NCBI GenBank assembly: GCA_031292485.1
Contig: JARLHA010000060.1
Coordinates: 1 to 64,000 of the forward strand
DNA from: Mucilaginibacter sp.
Lineage (GTDB): Bacteria > Bacteroidota > Bacteroidia > Sphingobacteriales > Sphingobacteriaceae
Direction: 5' to 3'
Length of the DNA stretch: 64,000 bases
A program made the translations under genes and the position numbers. Numbering within the stretch: the first letter of the stretch is position 1; the number at the start of each line of letters is the position of its first letter. Positions 52,021-61,128 of this stretch are shown piece after piece. The notes beneath the pieces were generated by a model. It made no database searches. It had not been told where the DNA came from and was given only the letters and a program-made list of their open reading frames with translations.

Positions 52021-52892
52021 AACACATTTAGCAATTGTTCTTTAATTTTTTCCAATTCTTCCTTCATGCCCACTACCAGCTTCTGAATATTGGCATCATT
52101 GGCTTTTGAGCCCAGGGTATTTATTTCGCGGCCGATTTCCTGGGAGATGAAGCCCAGTTTTTTGCCGTTGGCATCATCGTTTTTTAAAGTCTCGATAAAA
52201 TAATCGCAATGGGCCTTCAGGCGGATCTTTTCTTCGGTAATGTCAAGTTTATCAATATAATAAATCAGTTCCTGTTCAAACCGGTTTTGGTCGATGGCTT
52301 CGCGCCCAACGGCTTCGGCTAAAAATTGGTTTAACCGTTCCCTGATCACCGGCACGCGCTTGGGTTCTTCGATCTCAATCAGCGTAAGGTTTTTTAAGAT
52401 GATGCCGATGCGCATTTTGGTGTCCTGTTCCAGAATCTTGCCCTCATCTATCCTGAATTGCTGAAAGGCAGCTAAAGCCTGTTTAAATGTTTTTTCGGCA
52501 ACTTTCCACTCCTCTTCCGAAACGGTTTCCTCGTCGTATTTAACCACTTCGGGTAAGCCGAGGGCTAATTCCAGTAAATTGTTGGATTGCTCATTAAAAT
52601 CAAGGCTAACCGCTTTTAATTGCTCGTAATAATGTTTAAGCAACTCTTTATCAATCCCGGCAGCTCTTACCGTAGAGTCGGCCTTTTCAACATTAAAAGC
52701 AAGGTTTACTTTCCCGCGTTCAATTTGCTTGCTGCATTCATTGCGCAGCTGAAACTCTTTTTCGGTAAAAGATTTTGGCAGGCGCAACGACAATTCCAGA
52801 AATTTACTATTGAGGGATTTTATCTCAACGGTATATTTTGTACTCCCGGAGTCAAAACTGGCAATTCCATAGCCTGTCATGGATTTTATCAT
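52017..52892 (-). CDS. YicC family endoribonuclease
   Basis: 291 aa. The YicC N-terminal domain opens MIKSMTGYGIASFD and has KSLNSKFLELSLRLP. The C-terminal DUF1732 part has EKIRLKAHCDYFIETL, then GKKLGFISQEIGREINTLGS. YicC of E. coli cleaves RNA and affects small RNA levels. ATG 52892 is preferred to 52934. TATCTTTG (52896-52903) ends 3 nt before it. Confidence 0.9.
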   Translation of the reverse strand: MIKSMTGYGIASFDSGSTKYTVEIKSLNSKFLELSLRLPKSFTEKEFQLRNECSKQIERGKVNLAFNVEKADSTVRAAGIDKELLKHYYEQLKAVSLDFNEQSNNLLELALGLPEVVKYDEETVSEEEWKVAEKTFKQALAAFQQFRIDEGKILEQDTKMRIGIILKNLTLIEIEEPKRVPVIRERLNQFLAEAVGREAIDQNRFEQELIYYIDKLDITEEKIRLKAHCDYFIETLKNDDANGKKLGFISQEIGREINTLGSKANDANIQKLVVGMKEELEKIKEQLLNVL

Positions 52893-53027
52893 GTACAAAG
52901 ATAGCTTTTTAGTCCGAAAGTCGGGAAAGTTCAAAAGGTCAGGAAGAAAATAGCCGCAGCTTAAAATAAAAATAGCCGGAATTACAGTTTTTATAAAAGT
53001 CCCCGAAAGATAACGGCGTGCAAGGCC

Positions 53028-54527
53028 TTATACGATCTGCCCGGCCCGGTCATGTACATGCAGCTTTTCAATTTCCAGCTGTTGTAATTGGTTTTTTAGT
53101 TTCTTTCTTTCAGTTGTGCATTTCGGGTCATAGGCCATATTGGTGATTTCGCCGGGGTCATCAAAAAGATTATACATTTCATATTGATTAGCGTACGAAC
53201 CCATCGCGTGAAAATAATAATCATATTTCCATTCTTCCGTCCGGATACAGCGCACGCGGTTGGCCGCTTTTACCATCGAAGGCTGGTTATTAAGGCCGGC
53301 CTTGGTATCATCATAGGCAAACAGGATGCTGTCCTGTACGGTCGTATTGTTTTCAATTACCGGAACGAGGCTCACGCCGCGTAATCCCGGAGGCGGGTTA
53401 GGTACAGCGGCAATCTCAGCAATGGTGGGCATTAAGTCAACCAGCGAAGCGAGCCTAAACGAATTCCTGTGTTGCTGATCCTTAAACAATACGGGGTTTG
53501 ATATTACCAGCGGAACACGCAGCGCCTCTTCATAACTGACAAACATTTTCTGCCGCAGCCCGCCATGCGCCAAACCCATTTCGCCATGATCCGAAGTCTG
53601 TATCACGATGGCGGTATCCGCCAGCTTATTCCCGTTTTCATCGGGCGCATATAGGTCATTGGTGATATAACTGATCTCTGTATCCACTTTTGAAAGCAGG
53701 TAGCCATAAAAGTTGATATAATTTAGTTTGTCGTCGTCGGTGGTCAGTGCGCCAAGGCCGGCTGTTTGAACAGCCAGGGCCTGCGCCTGGGCCATGGGTT
53801 TTTTATTCCTGAGCAGTTGTTCATCCACACTATTGGGCAGGTCAATTTCTCTGCCCGACCACTCGTAACCATGATACCCGTATAAGCTGGCATTTTGCAG
53901 ATAGCTCAACACATCATGCGGGTTCACCAGCGATACAATAAGGCAATAGGGCGTATGTTTACCATTCGCACGCTTTACTTTTACTTCTTTCAAATACTTT
54001 ACGGCTTCGGCCACATACCGGGCATCATGATTGGCGTATCCGCCTCCGAAGTTAAGGGGGTTAGCATCTTCGCCGGAATCAGGCGGAACCCACCCCATAG
54101 CGCCATATAAGGCAACGTCCGCCGCCGTAAGGGTGTAATAGGTGGTTGTGCCCTTGCTCAAATGCCACTTGCCGCGGTACTGCACATCATACCCGGCGCC
54201 CTGCAGCATATTCATCATATTGGGCAGGGAATTATCAAGCTGTATTTCAGCCGGCGAAAAGGTGCCGAGGGCCGTTAATGTTTGCGAAACGCCATGCTGC
54301 GCCGGGTAAGTGCCTGTAAACAATGTAGCCCGGCTGGGCGAACACATACAGGTATTGCAGAATGCGCGGTCGAAACTAAAGCCATTCTTTTTTAAAAACG
54401 TAAGGTTCGGCAGGTTTTGCTCCTCCCATCCAATCGGAAAATGTTGTGTGGCGCGTTGCTGATCGGTAATGATAAGGATAATATCAGGTTGCTGGCCAAG
54501 CGTTTTCAGGTTTGTTTTAAAGCTCAT
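53028..54527 (-). CDS. Sulfatase (alkaline phosphatase superfamily)
   Basis: 499 aa, no signal peptide. ILIITDQQRA is the first metal site. The formylglycine signature is CMCSPSRATLFTGTYPAQHG, with the second Cys (CSPSR) as the residue to be converted. Later QTSDHGEMGLAHG and KWHLSKG complete the fold. It hydrolyses sulfate esters or phosphonate-type groups; choline-sulfatase-like proteins look similar. The maturating enzyme must be encoded elsewhere. It is divergent from the 54728 gene. Confidence 0.88.
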   Translation of the reverse strand: MSFKTNLKTLGQQPDIILIITDQQRATQHFPIGWEEQNLPNLTFLKKNGFSFDRAFCNTCMCSPSRATLFTGTYPAQHGVSQTLTALGTFSPAEIQLDNSLPNMMNMLQGAGYDVQYRGKWHLSKGTTTYYTLTAADVALYGAMGWVPPDSGEDANPLNFGGGYANHDARYVAEAVKYLKEVKVKRANGKHTPYCLIVSLVNPHDVLSYLQNASLYGYHGYEWSGREIDLPNSVDEQLLRNKKPMAQAQALAVQTAGLGALTTDDDKLNYINFYGYLLSKVDTEISYITNDLYAPDENGNKLADTAIVIQTSDHGEMGLAHGGLRQKMFVSYEEALRVPLVISNPVLFKDQQHRNSFRLASLVDLMPTIAEIAAVPNPPPGLRGVSLVPVIENNTTVQDSILFAYDDTKAGLNNQPSMVKAANRVRCIRTEEWKYDYYFHAMGSYANQYEMYNLFDDPGEITNMAYDPKCTTERKKLKNQLQQLEIEKLHVHDRAGQIV

Positions 54528-54681
54528 GGTGATAAGTTAAGGTTAGTAAAACGCAATCCGGGCACGATGAAATAAGGTTACCGGGCTTAACTCAAAGTTA
54601 ATTACATTCAATTCAAAGTCCAAAAAAAATGGGCGCAAATATGATAAAAAGGCAATGCCCCGTAATTAACATTTTTTCACA

Positions 54682-54710
54682 TTTGCTCTCAAATACTATC
54701 TTTAAGTTTG
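54682..54710 (+). promoter_or_regulatory. Promoter of the 54728 gene
   Basis: TTTG (54682-54685), 17 nt, TAAGTTTG (54703-54710): both boxes are exact. Transcription would start near 54717, 11 nt before the ATG. Confidence 0.6.
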
Positions 54711-54727
54711 TACCTCAATTTATTAGC

Positions 54728-55507
54728 ATGCGCTTCGCTTGTTTATCCCTGTTTATTTTATGCACATTCGCTTGTTTAAAAGCTGCGGGGCAACAGGCAT
54801 TGACCATACGTGGCGTAACATCTAAAAAATTAAGCGGCGAAAGAGTTTCGCAGGTGGTGATCCGTGATTTAAGATCGGGGGAGCTGGTGATGAGCGATGA
54901 GCTGGGCTGGTTCACCATTAAAGCCGCCGCAGGCGATACCCTGCGGTTTACAAAAGAAGACTTTACCGAACAAAAAATTGTGGTGCTTAACGGCAGCGAT
55001 ATGCCTGTTTATATGCAGCCGGTTATTAAACTGAATACTGTAACCGTACTGGGAGAATCAAAAAAGCAGGAATTAAATGATGTTTTGAAGGATTTTAACC
55101 GCAAAGGCGTTTACTATAACGGCGATCCGCCTTTATTGTCTGTTTTATTGAACCCGCTGAACGATCTGCACACATGGTTTGGGAAAGATGCCGCTAATCT
55201 GCGTCGGTTTAAAAACTATACAAAGGGTGAATTAGAAGCCTCGGCGGTTGACCGCAGGTACACGGTTAGCCTTGTAAAAAAGGTTACCAATGCGCCCGAC
55301 AGTACCGTGAAGAAATTTATGGAATATTACCGTCCGTCATACGAAGATATTAAAGTATGGAACGATTACGACCTGATGAAGAAGGTAAAAAGGACCTATG
55401 ATTATTATGTTCAGAATAAATCAAGACTTGGCCAGCCAAAACCGGTATTTCAAACTACTGATAAATCCTTAGCACCGGTCTCGCTGGATGATGGTGCGAT
55501 AAAATAA
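54728..55507 (+). CDS. Exported CarboxypepD_reg-like protein, paralogue of 36618
   Basis: 259 aa. A signal peptide (CLKAAGQ) precedes a carboxypeptidase-regulatory-like beta sandwich (about 25-110, SKKLSGERVSQVVIRDLRSG). A helical region follows, NPLNDLHTWFGKDAANLRRF, in the same place as SISRSGRNASKLRDI in the paralogue. ATG 54728 is chosen because of the promoter and the signal peptide. Function unknown. Confidence 0.78.
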   Translation: MRFACLSLFILCTFACLKAAGQQALTIRGVTSKKLSGERVSQVVIRDLRSGELVMSDELGWFTIKAAAGDTLRFTKEDFTEQKIVVLNGSDMPVYMQPVIKLNTVTVLGESKKQELNDVLKDFNRKGVYYNGDPPLLSVLLNPLNDLHTWFGKDAANLRRFKNYTKGELEASAVDRRYTVSLVKKVTNAPDSTVKKFMEYYRPSYEDIKVWNDYDLMKKVKRTYDYYVQNKSRLGQPKPVFQTTDKSLAPVSLDDGAIK

Positions 55508-55545
55508 AGATTGAGATATCGGGATTTTTAGATGAAGAATCTCTT

Positions 55546-55576
55546 CATAGCGATGGGTTTTAAACCCATCGCTATG
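55546..55576. terminator. Perfect 15-bp palindrome between convergent genes
   Basis: CATAGCGATGGGTTT (55546-55560) mirrors AAACCCATCGCTATG (55562-55576). The word AGCGATGGGTTT also forms the pdhC terminator. It lacks a good T run but can stop both rnc and the 54728 gene. Confidence 0.6.
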
Positions 55577-55578
55577 GA

Positions 55579-56304
55579 TTAAATCCCCAGCGTTTCGCAG
55601 GCTTTTTCGGCAGCCAGTTTTTCAGCATTCTTTTTATTGAATTCTTTGCCCTGGCCCATTACTTCACCGTCAATAATAGCCTGTACGGTAAACAATTTAG
55701 CATTTTCGCCATCTCCGTTGCTGATTAGGTCAAACGCGATGTCTTTGCTATGGCGCTGGCACCACTCAATCAATTTGCTTTTGAAATTGGTTTCGGTTTG
55801 CTCGAGGGTATGAATGTCGATGTGTGATTTGATAATATGGTTAACCAAAAAACTCCTGGTAAAATCGTAACCTTTATCCAGGTAAATTGCGCCTACCAGG
55901 GCTTCAAACGCGTCGCCAAGTAATGATCCCTGCCTTGATGAGTTGAGCATCCGGCTATCATACTCAATCAGTTTATCAAAACCAAGTTTGCGGGCCAGTT
56001 GGTTAAGGTTAACACGGCTAACTATTTTTGATCGTAATTCAGTTAAAAACCCCTCATCTTCATAAGGGTACAGTTTAAAAAGCACCTCGGCAACTACGCT
56101 ACCCAAAACTGCATCACCTAAAAATTCAAGTCGTTCATTACTGTTCTTTACGCCCTTTTTTACGTTTTGTGCTACTGATTTATGGCGGAATGCCATCTTG
56201 TAAAGCGACAAATTGCCGGGCACAAAGCCCAGCAAGTTTTTTAAAACCTTTACGTATTTTCTATTAGGAGATATGTAGAGTTTGTAGAAACGACTTATAG
56301 GCAT
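55579..56304 (-). CDS. rnc: Ribonuclease III
   Basis: 241 aa. Double-strand RNA endonuclease for rRNA and regulatory RNA maturation. The RIII signature NERLEFLGDAVLGSVVAEVL contains the conserved acidic residues, a second site is LLGDAFEALVGAIYLDKGY, and the dsRNA-binding domain is at about 170-241 (NFKSKLIEWCQ...EKLAAEKACETLG). It is the last gene of the acpP-fabF-rnc operon, 9 nt after fabF. Confidence 0.95.
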   Translation of the reverse strand: MPISRFYKLYISPNRKYVKVLKNLLGFVPGNLSLYKMAFRHKSVAQNVKKGVKNSNERLEFLGDAVLGSVVAEVLFKLYPYEDEGFLTELRSKIVSRVNLNQLARKLGFDKLIEYDSRMLNSSRQGSLLGDAFEALVGAIYLDKGYDFTRSFLVNHIIKSHIDIHTLEQTETNFKSKLIEWCQRHSKDIAFDLISNGDGENAKLFTVQAIIDGEVMGQGKEFNKKNAEKLAAEKACETLGI

Positions 56305-56313
56305 CCGGTTATT

Positions 56314-57567
56314 TTATTCTTCGTACTTTTTAAATATCACGGAAGCGTTGTGACCGCCGAAACCGAAACCGTTGCTTTGAGCAATGTTTACAACCCGTTT
56401 TTGAGCCTTGTTAAAGGTAAAATTAATTTTAGGATCGAAAGCCGGATCATCAGTAAAGTGATTGATGGTTGGCGGAACGATATCATTTTTTAGTGCCAAT
56501 ATAGCGGCGATTGCTTCAACCGCACCTGCAGCGCCTAATAAGTGCCCTGTCATTGATTTGGTTGAACTGATATTGATCCGGTACACTTCATCACCGTATA
56601 CATCCTGGATCGCTTTTACTTCCTGCGGATCGCCGATCGGGGTCGACGTACCGTGAACATTCACATAGTCAATGTCGGCAGGGGTAATGCCGGCATCCTG
56701 AAGAGCGTGCCTCATAACCAGCGCGGCACCAAGGCCTTCCGGATGTGGTGCAGTCATGTGGTAGGCATCGGCGCTCATGCCGCCGCCAATCATTTCAGCG
56801 TAAATTTTCGCGCCACGTGCTTTGGCGTGCTCTAATTCTTCTAAAATAATGGTTCCGGCACCTTCGCCGGCAACAAATCCGTCGCGGTCAAGATCAAATG
56901 GCCGCGAAGCGGTAGCGGGATCGTCATTGCGGGTAGAAAGCGCGTGCATAGCATTAAACCCGCCGATACCAGCTTCGTTAATAATCGCTTCAGAGCCACC
57001 GCTGATAAACATATTAGCTTTACCCAAACGGATATAGTTAAATGAATCGATAAGCGAATTGTTTGACGAAGCGCAGGCTGAAACCGTTGAAAAGTTGGGG
57101 CCGCGTAAACCATACTTGATAGAAATATGCCCGGGGGCGATATCCGCTATCATTTTTGGAATAAAGAAAGGATTGAAACGGGGAGAACCATCACCTCTGG
57201 CGAAGTTGGTTACCTCGTCTAAAAATGTTTTTAAACCTCCGATACCCGAACCCCAGATAACACCAATACGGCTGGTATCCAGTGTCGCAAAATCAACCCC
57301 TGCGTCTTTTACAGCTTCTTCAGTTGAGAATAAGGCATATTGAACAAAAGGATCAAGTTTCCTGGCATCTTTTCTGCCTAAAAACCCATCCGCGTCAAAG
57401 TTTTTTACTTCGCAGGCGAATTTGGTTTTGAACTTTTCAGTATCAAAACTCTTAATTAAGGCAGCGCCACTCACTCCATTGATCAACGATTCCCAGTATT
57501 CAGGAACAGTATTGCCAATCGGAGTAAGTGCTCCAAGCCCGGTTACAACAACTCTTTTAAACTCCAT
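56314..57567 (-). CDS. fabF: 3-oxoacyl-ACP synthase II
   Basis: 417 aa. Condensing enzyme of fatty acid elongation. The active-site Cys is C165 in STVSACASSNNS, and the two His are in YVNVHGTSTPIGD and GFGGHNASVIF. It starts MEFKRVVVTGLGALTPIG. 20 nt separate it from acpP. Confidence 0.96.
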   Translation of the reverse strand: MEFKRVVVTGLGALTPIGNTVPEYWESLINGVSGAALIKSFDTEKFKTKFACEVKNFDADGFLGRKDARKLDPFVQYALFSTEEAVKDAGVDFATLDTSRIGVIWGSGIGGLKTFLDEVTNFARGDGSPRFNPFFIPKMIADIAPGHISIKYGLRGPNFSTVSACASSNNSLIDSFNYIRLGKANMFISGGSEAIINEAGIGGFNAMHALSTRNDDPATASRPFDLDRDGFVAGEGAGTIILEELEHAKARGAKIYAEMIGGGMSADAYHMTAPHPEGLGAALVMRHALQDAGITPADIDYVNVHGTSTPIGDPQEVKAIQDVYGDEVYRINISSTKSMTGHLLGAAGAVEAIAAILALKNDIVPPTINHFTDDPAFDPKINFTFNKAQKRVVNIAQSNGFGFGGHNASVIFKKYEE

Positions 57568-57587
57568 TTAATACTATTGGGGAGTTC

Positions 57588-57824
57588 TTATTTAACGTTC
57601 TTTTCAAGGTAAGCAACAGCCTGACCTACAGTACCAATAGTTTCGGCCTGATCATCAGGAATAGCTACGTTAAATTCTTTTTCAAACTCCATGATTAATT
57701 CCACGGTGTCCAACGAGTCAGCACCAAGATCATTGGTGAAGCTAGCTTCGGGTGTTACTTCACTTTCGTCAACACCTAATTTTTCTACGATAATAGCTTT
57801 TACTCTTGAAGCGATATCAGACAT
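57588..57824 (-). CDS. acpP: Acyl carrier protein
   Basis: 78 aa and acidic. The phosphopantetheine serine is S37 in DLGADSLDTVELIMEFE. It carries acyl chains for fabF, its operon partner. Confidence 0.96.
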   Translation of the reverse strand: MSDIASRVKAIIVEKLGVDESEVTPEASFTNDLGADSLDTVELIMEFEKEFNVAIPDDQAETIGTVGQAVAYLEKNVK

Positions 57825-57859
57825 AGTCTTATAATTTAATGATTAATAAAAATTTTGTG

Positions 57860-57891
57860 CAAAGGAAAAATAAATTCTGATAATTATCAAA
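57860..57891 (-). promoter_or_regulatory. acpP operon promoter
   Basis: On the minus strand TTTG (57891-57888), 20 nt and TTCCTTTG (57867-57860) match the consensus with one change in the -7 box. Start near 57853, about 28 nt before the acpP ATG. Confidence 0.5.
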
Positions 57892-57968
57892 TCTAAAAAC
57901 TTTTGTATAATCTGCAACAAAATTTTATTGCAAGAGTTTCGATTTGTATTTTTACCGCCGCAAAAGTA

Positions 57969-58394
57969 ATGATTTTGAACAGGAAATTTTTAAAGTTTGA
58001 GATCGATCTTGATTTTGTTTTGATCGCCGTTACCACTTCGTTAAAAGATTACCGCATTTGCTACCTGATTAATAAGCACTTAGCGTTTAATTTTGTTAAA
58101 ATTAAAGACCTTTCAGTGGACATAAATCATGGTTCAGAGCCTGTTTTATTCTCCTTATACCACTATAATTGGGAAACTACCGAGACTGATTTTTATTTTA
58201 TGGCTAATAAAGGCTCGGATGGGTACTTAATTCCTGAATTCAGGAAAGCTGATTATTTTTTAATGATAAAAAATTATATTGATGAAAATGACCTTGATAA
58301 CCTGTTAACAAGCCTTAATAAAATACCAGAAATTGTTGCCGCAGTAAAGATTGATCCGAAAAAAATAAAATCACGCGAAAATCTCTTATTTTAG
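57969..58394 (+). CDS. IPExxxVDY family protein
   Basis: 141 aa. The family block KADYFLMIKNYIDENDLDNL, then LNKIPEIVAAVKIDPKKIKS, is intact. Found in Bacteroidota beside acpP and pyk; role unknown. ATG 57969 is chosen over the upstream start at 57903, since TATTTTTA around 57949-57956 is a plausible -7 box. Confidence 0.85.
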   Translation: MILNRKFLKFEIDLDFVLIAVTTSLKDYRICYLINKHLAFNFVKIKDLSVDINHGSEPVLFSLYHYNWETTETDFYFMANKGSDGYLIPEFRKADYFLMIKNYIDENDLDNLLTSLNKIPEIVAAVKIDPKKIKSRENLLF

Positions 58395-58461
58395 CGCAAA
58401 TTTTTGAGGTGTCATCGTTACACTATTTACAGCCGAATAAGCCTGTTTTAACCAGATAAAT

Positions 58462-59898
58462 ATGAAATTACAACATAACCGAACTAAGATTGTCGCCACA
58501 ATGGGGCCTGCATCGGCAAAAAAAGATGTTTTATTAGCCATGATAAGGGCCGGTGTTAATATTTGCCGCCTTAACTTTTCACATGGAAAAGCCCAGGACC
58601 ATAAGGCCGTAATAGATACCATCCGCGAAATTAACGAACAGTATAAAACTAATGTAGGCATCCTTGCCGATCTGCAGGGCCCGAAGATCCGCATCGGATT
58701 GGTGAAAGATGGCGGTATCCACCTGGTTAATGGTACACGTATTAATATTACTACGCACGAGTGCATAGGAAGCGAAGATGGTATATATATTACTTATGAA
58801 ACCTTTCCGCAGGATGTGCAGCCGGATGAAATTATTTTGCTGGACGACGGAAAGATCCAGATGAGAGTGATTGAAACCAACAGGCAGGATACGGTAGTTT
58901 GTGAAGTAGTGCATGGCGGGATTTTAACCAGCCGTAAAGGTGTAAACCTTCCCAATACCAAAGTTTCTATCCCAAGCTTAACCGAAGAAGATCTTGAAAA
59001 TTTAAAATATGCCCTTGAATGGGATGTGGATTGGATCGGCCTTTCATTTGTACGTACCGGGCAGGATATTTTAGACCTGAAACGGATCATCAGCGAAAGT
59101 GGTAAAGCCGCTAAAGTGATCGCCAAGGTTGAAAAACCAGAGGCTATTGATAATATCGATGCTATTATAGCCGCTACAGACGGCGTAATGGTTGCCCGCG
59201 GCGACCTGGGCGTTGAAATGCCTTTGGAAGAAGTGCCATTACTGCAAAAGATGATCGCCCGCAAATGCCGCGAGGCATCAAAACCGGTAATTGTTGCTAC
59301 CCAAATGCTGGAATCAATGATCACCACTCCGCGCCCCACCCGTGCAGAAGTAAATGACGTAGCCAATTCAGTTCTTGACGGTGCCGATGCCGTAATGCTG
59401 AGCGGCGAAACCTCCGTTGGGGAGTTCCCGGTGATCGTTATTGAAACAATGGCCAAAATTGTGCGTAATGTTGAAGAATTGGGTTATCCGTTTAATATGG
59501 ATAAATCAAGCAAAAAAGGACCAACATCTCCCGACTACCTCATTGACGCAGTTTGCGGTTCTGCAGTTTATTTAGCAGAACACACCAATGCTGCCGGTAT
59601 TGTTTCCATGACCAGCTCGGGTTACACTGCTTTTGAAATTTCAAGCTACAGGCCTAAAGCCGGAACTTATATTTTTACCGCAAACAAACACCTGTTAAAT
59701 GCTTTAAGCCTGCTTTGGGGCGTAAAAACATTTTATTATGATAAATTAGAGAGCACGGATCAAACCATAAGCGATGTAAATAATATCCTTAAGGACGCTA
59801 ACCTGGTACAGGCAGGCGACGTAGTGATCAACACCGCCGCTATACCCATCAGGAATCAGGGGAAAACAAATATGCTTAAGGTTGCGATTATAGAATAG
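58462..59898 (+). CDS. pyk: Pyruvate kinase
   Basis: 478 aa. Converts phosphoenolpyruvate and ADP to pyruvate and ATP. KIVATMGPASAKK, NICRLNFSHGKAQDH and ADLQGPKIRIG are the N-terminal motifs. VIAKVEKPEAIDNIDAI is the catalytic strand with the active Lys, and VARGDLGVEMPLEEVP the metal site. The C-terminal domain lacks a clear fructose-bisphosphate loop. Confidence 0.96.
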   Translation: MKLQHNRTKIVATMGPASAKKDVLLAMIRAGVNICRLNFSHGKAQDHKAVIDTIREINEQYKTNVGILADLQGPKIRIGLVKDGGIHLVNGTRINITTHECIGSEDGIYITYETFPQDVQPDEIILLDDGKIQMRVIETNRQDTVVCEVVHGGILTSRKGVNLPNTKVSIPSLTEEDLENLKYALEWDVDWIGLSFVRTGQDILDLKRIISESGKAAKVIAKVEKPEAIDNIDAIIAATDGVMVARGDLGVEMPLEEVPLLQKMIARKCREASKPVIVATQMLESMITTPRPTRAEVNDVANSVLDGADAVMLSGETSVGEFPVIVIETMAKIVRNVEELGYPFNMDKSSKKGPTSPDYLIDAVCGSAVYLAEHTNAAGIVSMTSSGYTAFEISSYRPKAGTYIFTANKHLLNALSLLWGVKTFYYDKLESTDQTISDVNNILKDANLVQAGDVVINTAAIPIRNQGKTNMLKVAIIE

Positions 59899-60012
59899 TG
59901 GGCAGTTTTCAGCATGCAGCTAGCAGTTTAAAAGCTTGCTGCATGCTGTGTTTAAATTATTATTGCAGTTTATAAGACTGCAAACTGCCCACTATAAACT
60001 GCAAACTGCTTA
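59899..60012. repeat. Paired GCAGTTT/AAACTGC word repeat
   Basis: GGGCAGTTTTCAGCATGCAG and TAGCAGTTT on the left pair with AAACTGCCCACTATAAACTG and CAAACTGC on the right. An inner hairpin is GCATGCAGCTAGCAG with CTTGCTGCATGC. It shares words with 50885-50960. Confidence 0.65.
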
Positions 60013-60156
60013 AAAAACCCCCGCCTCACATACCTTCAAAAAAAGCTCATCAAGGTTGCCAAAATAATAATCCCAATAAATCCTGACCTTTTTCATAACC
60101 ATTATTATTTCTGTTTGCGGATATGACTGTGTATAACCTTCATGGTTTAATAGCAT
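60010..60156 (-). CDS. Short ORF, possible C-terminal relic
   Basis: 48 codons read MLLNHEGYTQSYPQTEIIM, then KKVRIYWDYYFGNLDELFL and KVCEAGVF. The frame continues upstream without ATG as RETSRYLIT, which hints at the end of a longer lost gene. No family is recognised. The stop overlaps the repeat at 60010. Confidence 0.3.
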   Translation of the reverse strand: MLLNHEGYTQSYPQTEIIMVMKKVRIYWDYYFGNLDELFLKVCEAGVF

Positions 60157-60267
60157 CGTGATTAAATAACGTGAAGTTTCCCGATGCAGTTTTTAAATAA
60201 CGTTATCGAAAAGTATGTATCTATTTTGTTCTGGTGCCTGACTTTTAATTCGCGGATTTTTTGCCCG

Positions 60268-60828
60268 CTACCGGTCGCGTTCGTAATCCAGGACAACAAT
60301 GCCTGAGCGTAAGGCGTTTGCGGATTTAAGTTTCAGGGGATGGCGGGTTGTTATGCCATCAAACAAGGGTTTGCCCTGACCAAAAATTACCGGGTTTACA
60401 ATAAAACGATATTCATCAACCAAATCGGCTTGCGATAAAGTGCTTATTATACCGCTGCTGGCGAATATGACAATGTTTTTCCCGGATTCTTCCTTTAATT
60501 TGCTCACTGTCGCCACAAGGTCGTCTTTCACCAGCGAGATATTATCCCATTTTCCCCAGGGAACTTCAGTTAAAGTTTTTGAGAACACAATTTTGGTTGA
60601 TTTATTCATAAAATCTGCCGCGGGATCGTCAGCAATGGTTTTGGCCGGCCAGTAAGCCGAAAAGAACTCATAAGTAACCCGTCCCATTAACACGGTGTCT
60701 GAACGGTCGAAAATAGATTCCATGGGCTCGAACATCTGGCTGTCGAACGTAAAGCCCGAAAGGTCCCTGTTCGGCCCTTCAAAAAAACCGTCGACAGAAA
60801 TGGTATTGGAGATGATTAGTTTTCGCAT
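60268..60828 (-). CDS. RibD C-terminal/dihydrofolate reductase-like protein
   Basis: 186 aa. The opening RKLIISNTISVDGFFEG and the phrase DTVLMGRVTYEFFSAYWPA mark the RibD_C/DHFR-like fold, and the ending has NPVIFGQGKPLFDG. It is an NADPH-binding reductase of unknown substrate; these free-standing forms are usually not true DHFR. ATG 60828 is chosen. Confidence 0.88.
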   Translation of the reverse strand: MRKLIISNTISVDGFFEGPNRDLSGFTFDSQMFEPMESIFDRSDTVLMGRVTYEFFSAYWPAKTIADDPAADFMNKSTKIVFSKTLTEVPWGKWDNISLVKDDLVATVSKLKEESGKNIVIFASSGIISTLSQADLVDEYRFIVNPVIFGQGKPLFDGITTRHPLKLKSANALRSGIVVLDYERDR

Positions 60829-61128
60829 AGGTAATGATACTTTATTTAAAGCTATAAAAATTAATAGGTTGGCCGGGACATTGCTCAATAAAAAAATTGC
60901 AGACGGAATTTATAGCGTATTTTTTGAAGTAATTTATTGTTGCGCCTCGTTAAATTTTGTTAAAGTCAACCCATTTAACACCTATAACAATAATAATAAC
61001 AGATAAACTTTTACCTTTAGGATTAGGTTTCTTATTTTCGCAACAAAAGATGGTAAAAGGTTAGTTTGAACGATGGGTTGAAAGATATTCACCAATGACA
61101 ACTGACCAATGACCAATGACCCAAAAAC
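60829..61128. other. Spacer between the RibD-like gene and ftsX
   Basis: 300 AT-rich bases without a gene. TTATTTTCG near 61030-61040 is a weak -7 candidate for ftsX. Just before ftsX there is a short tandem word (CCAATGACAACTGACCAATG). Confidence 0.4.
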
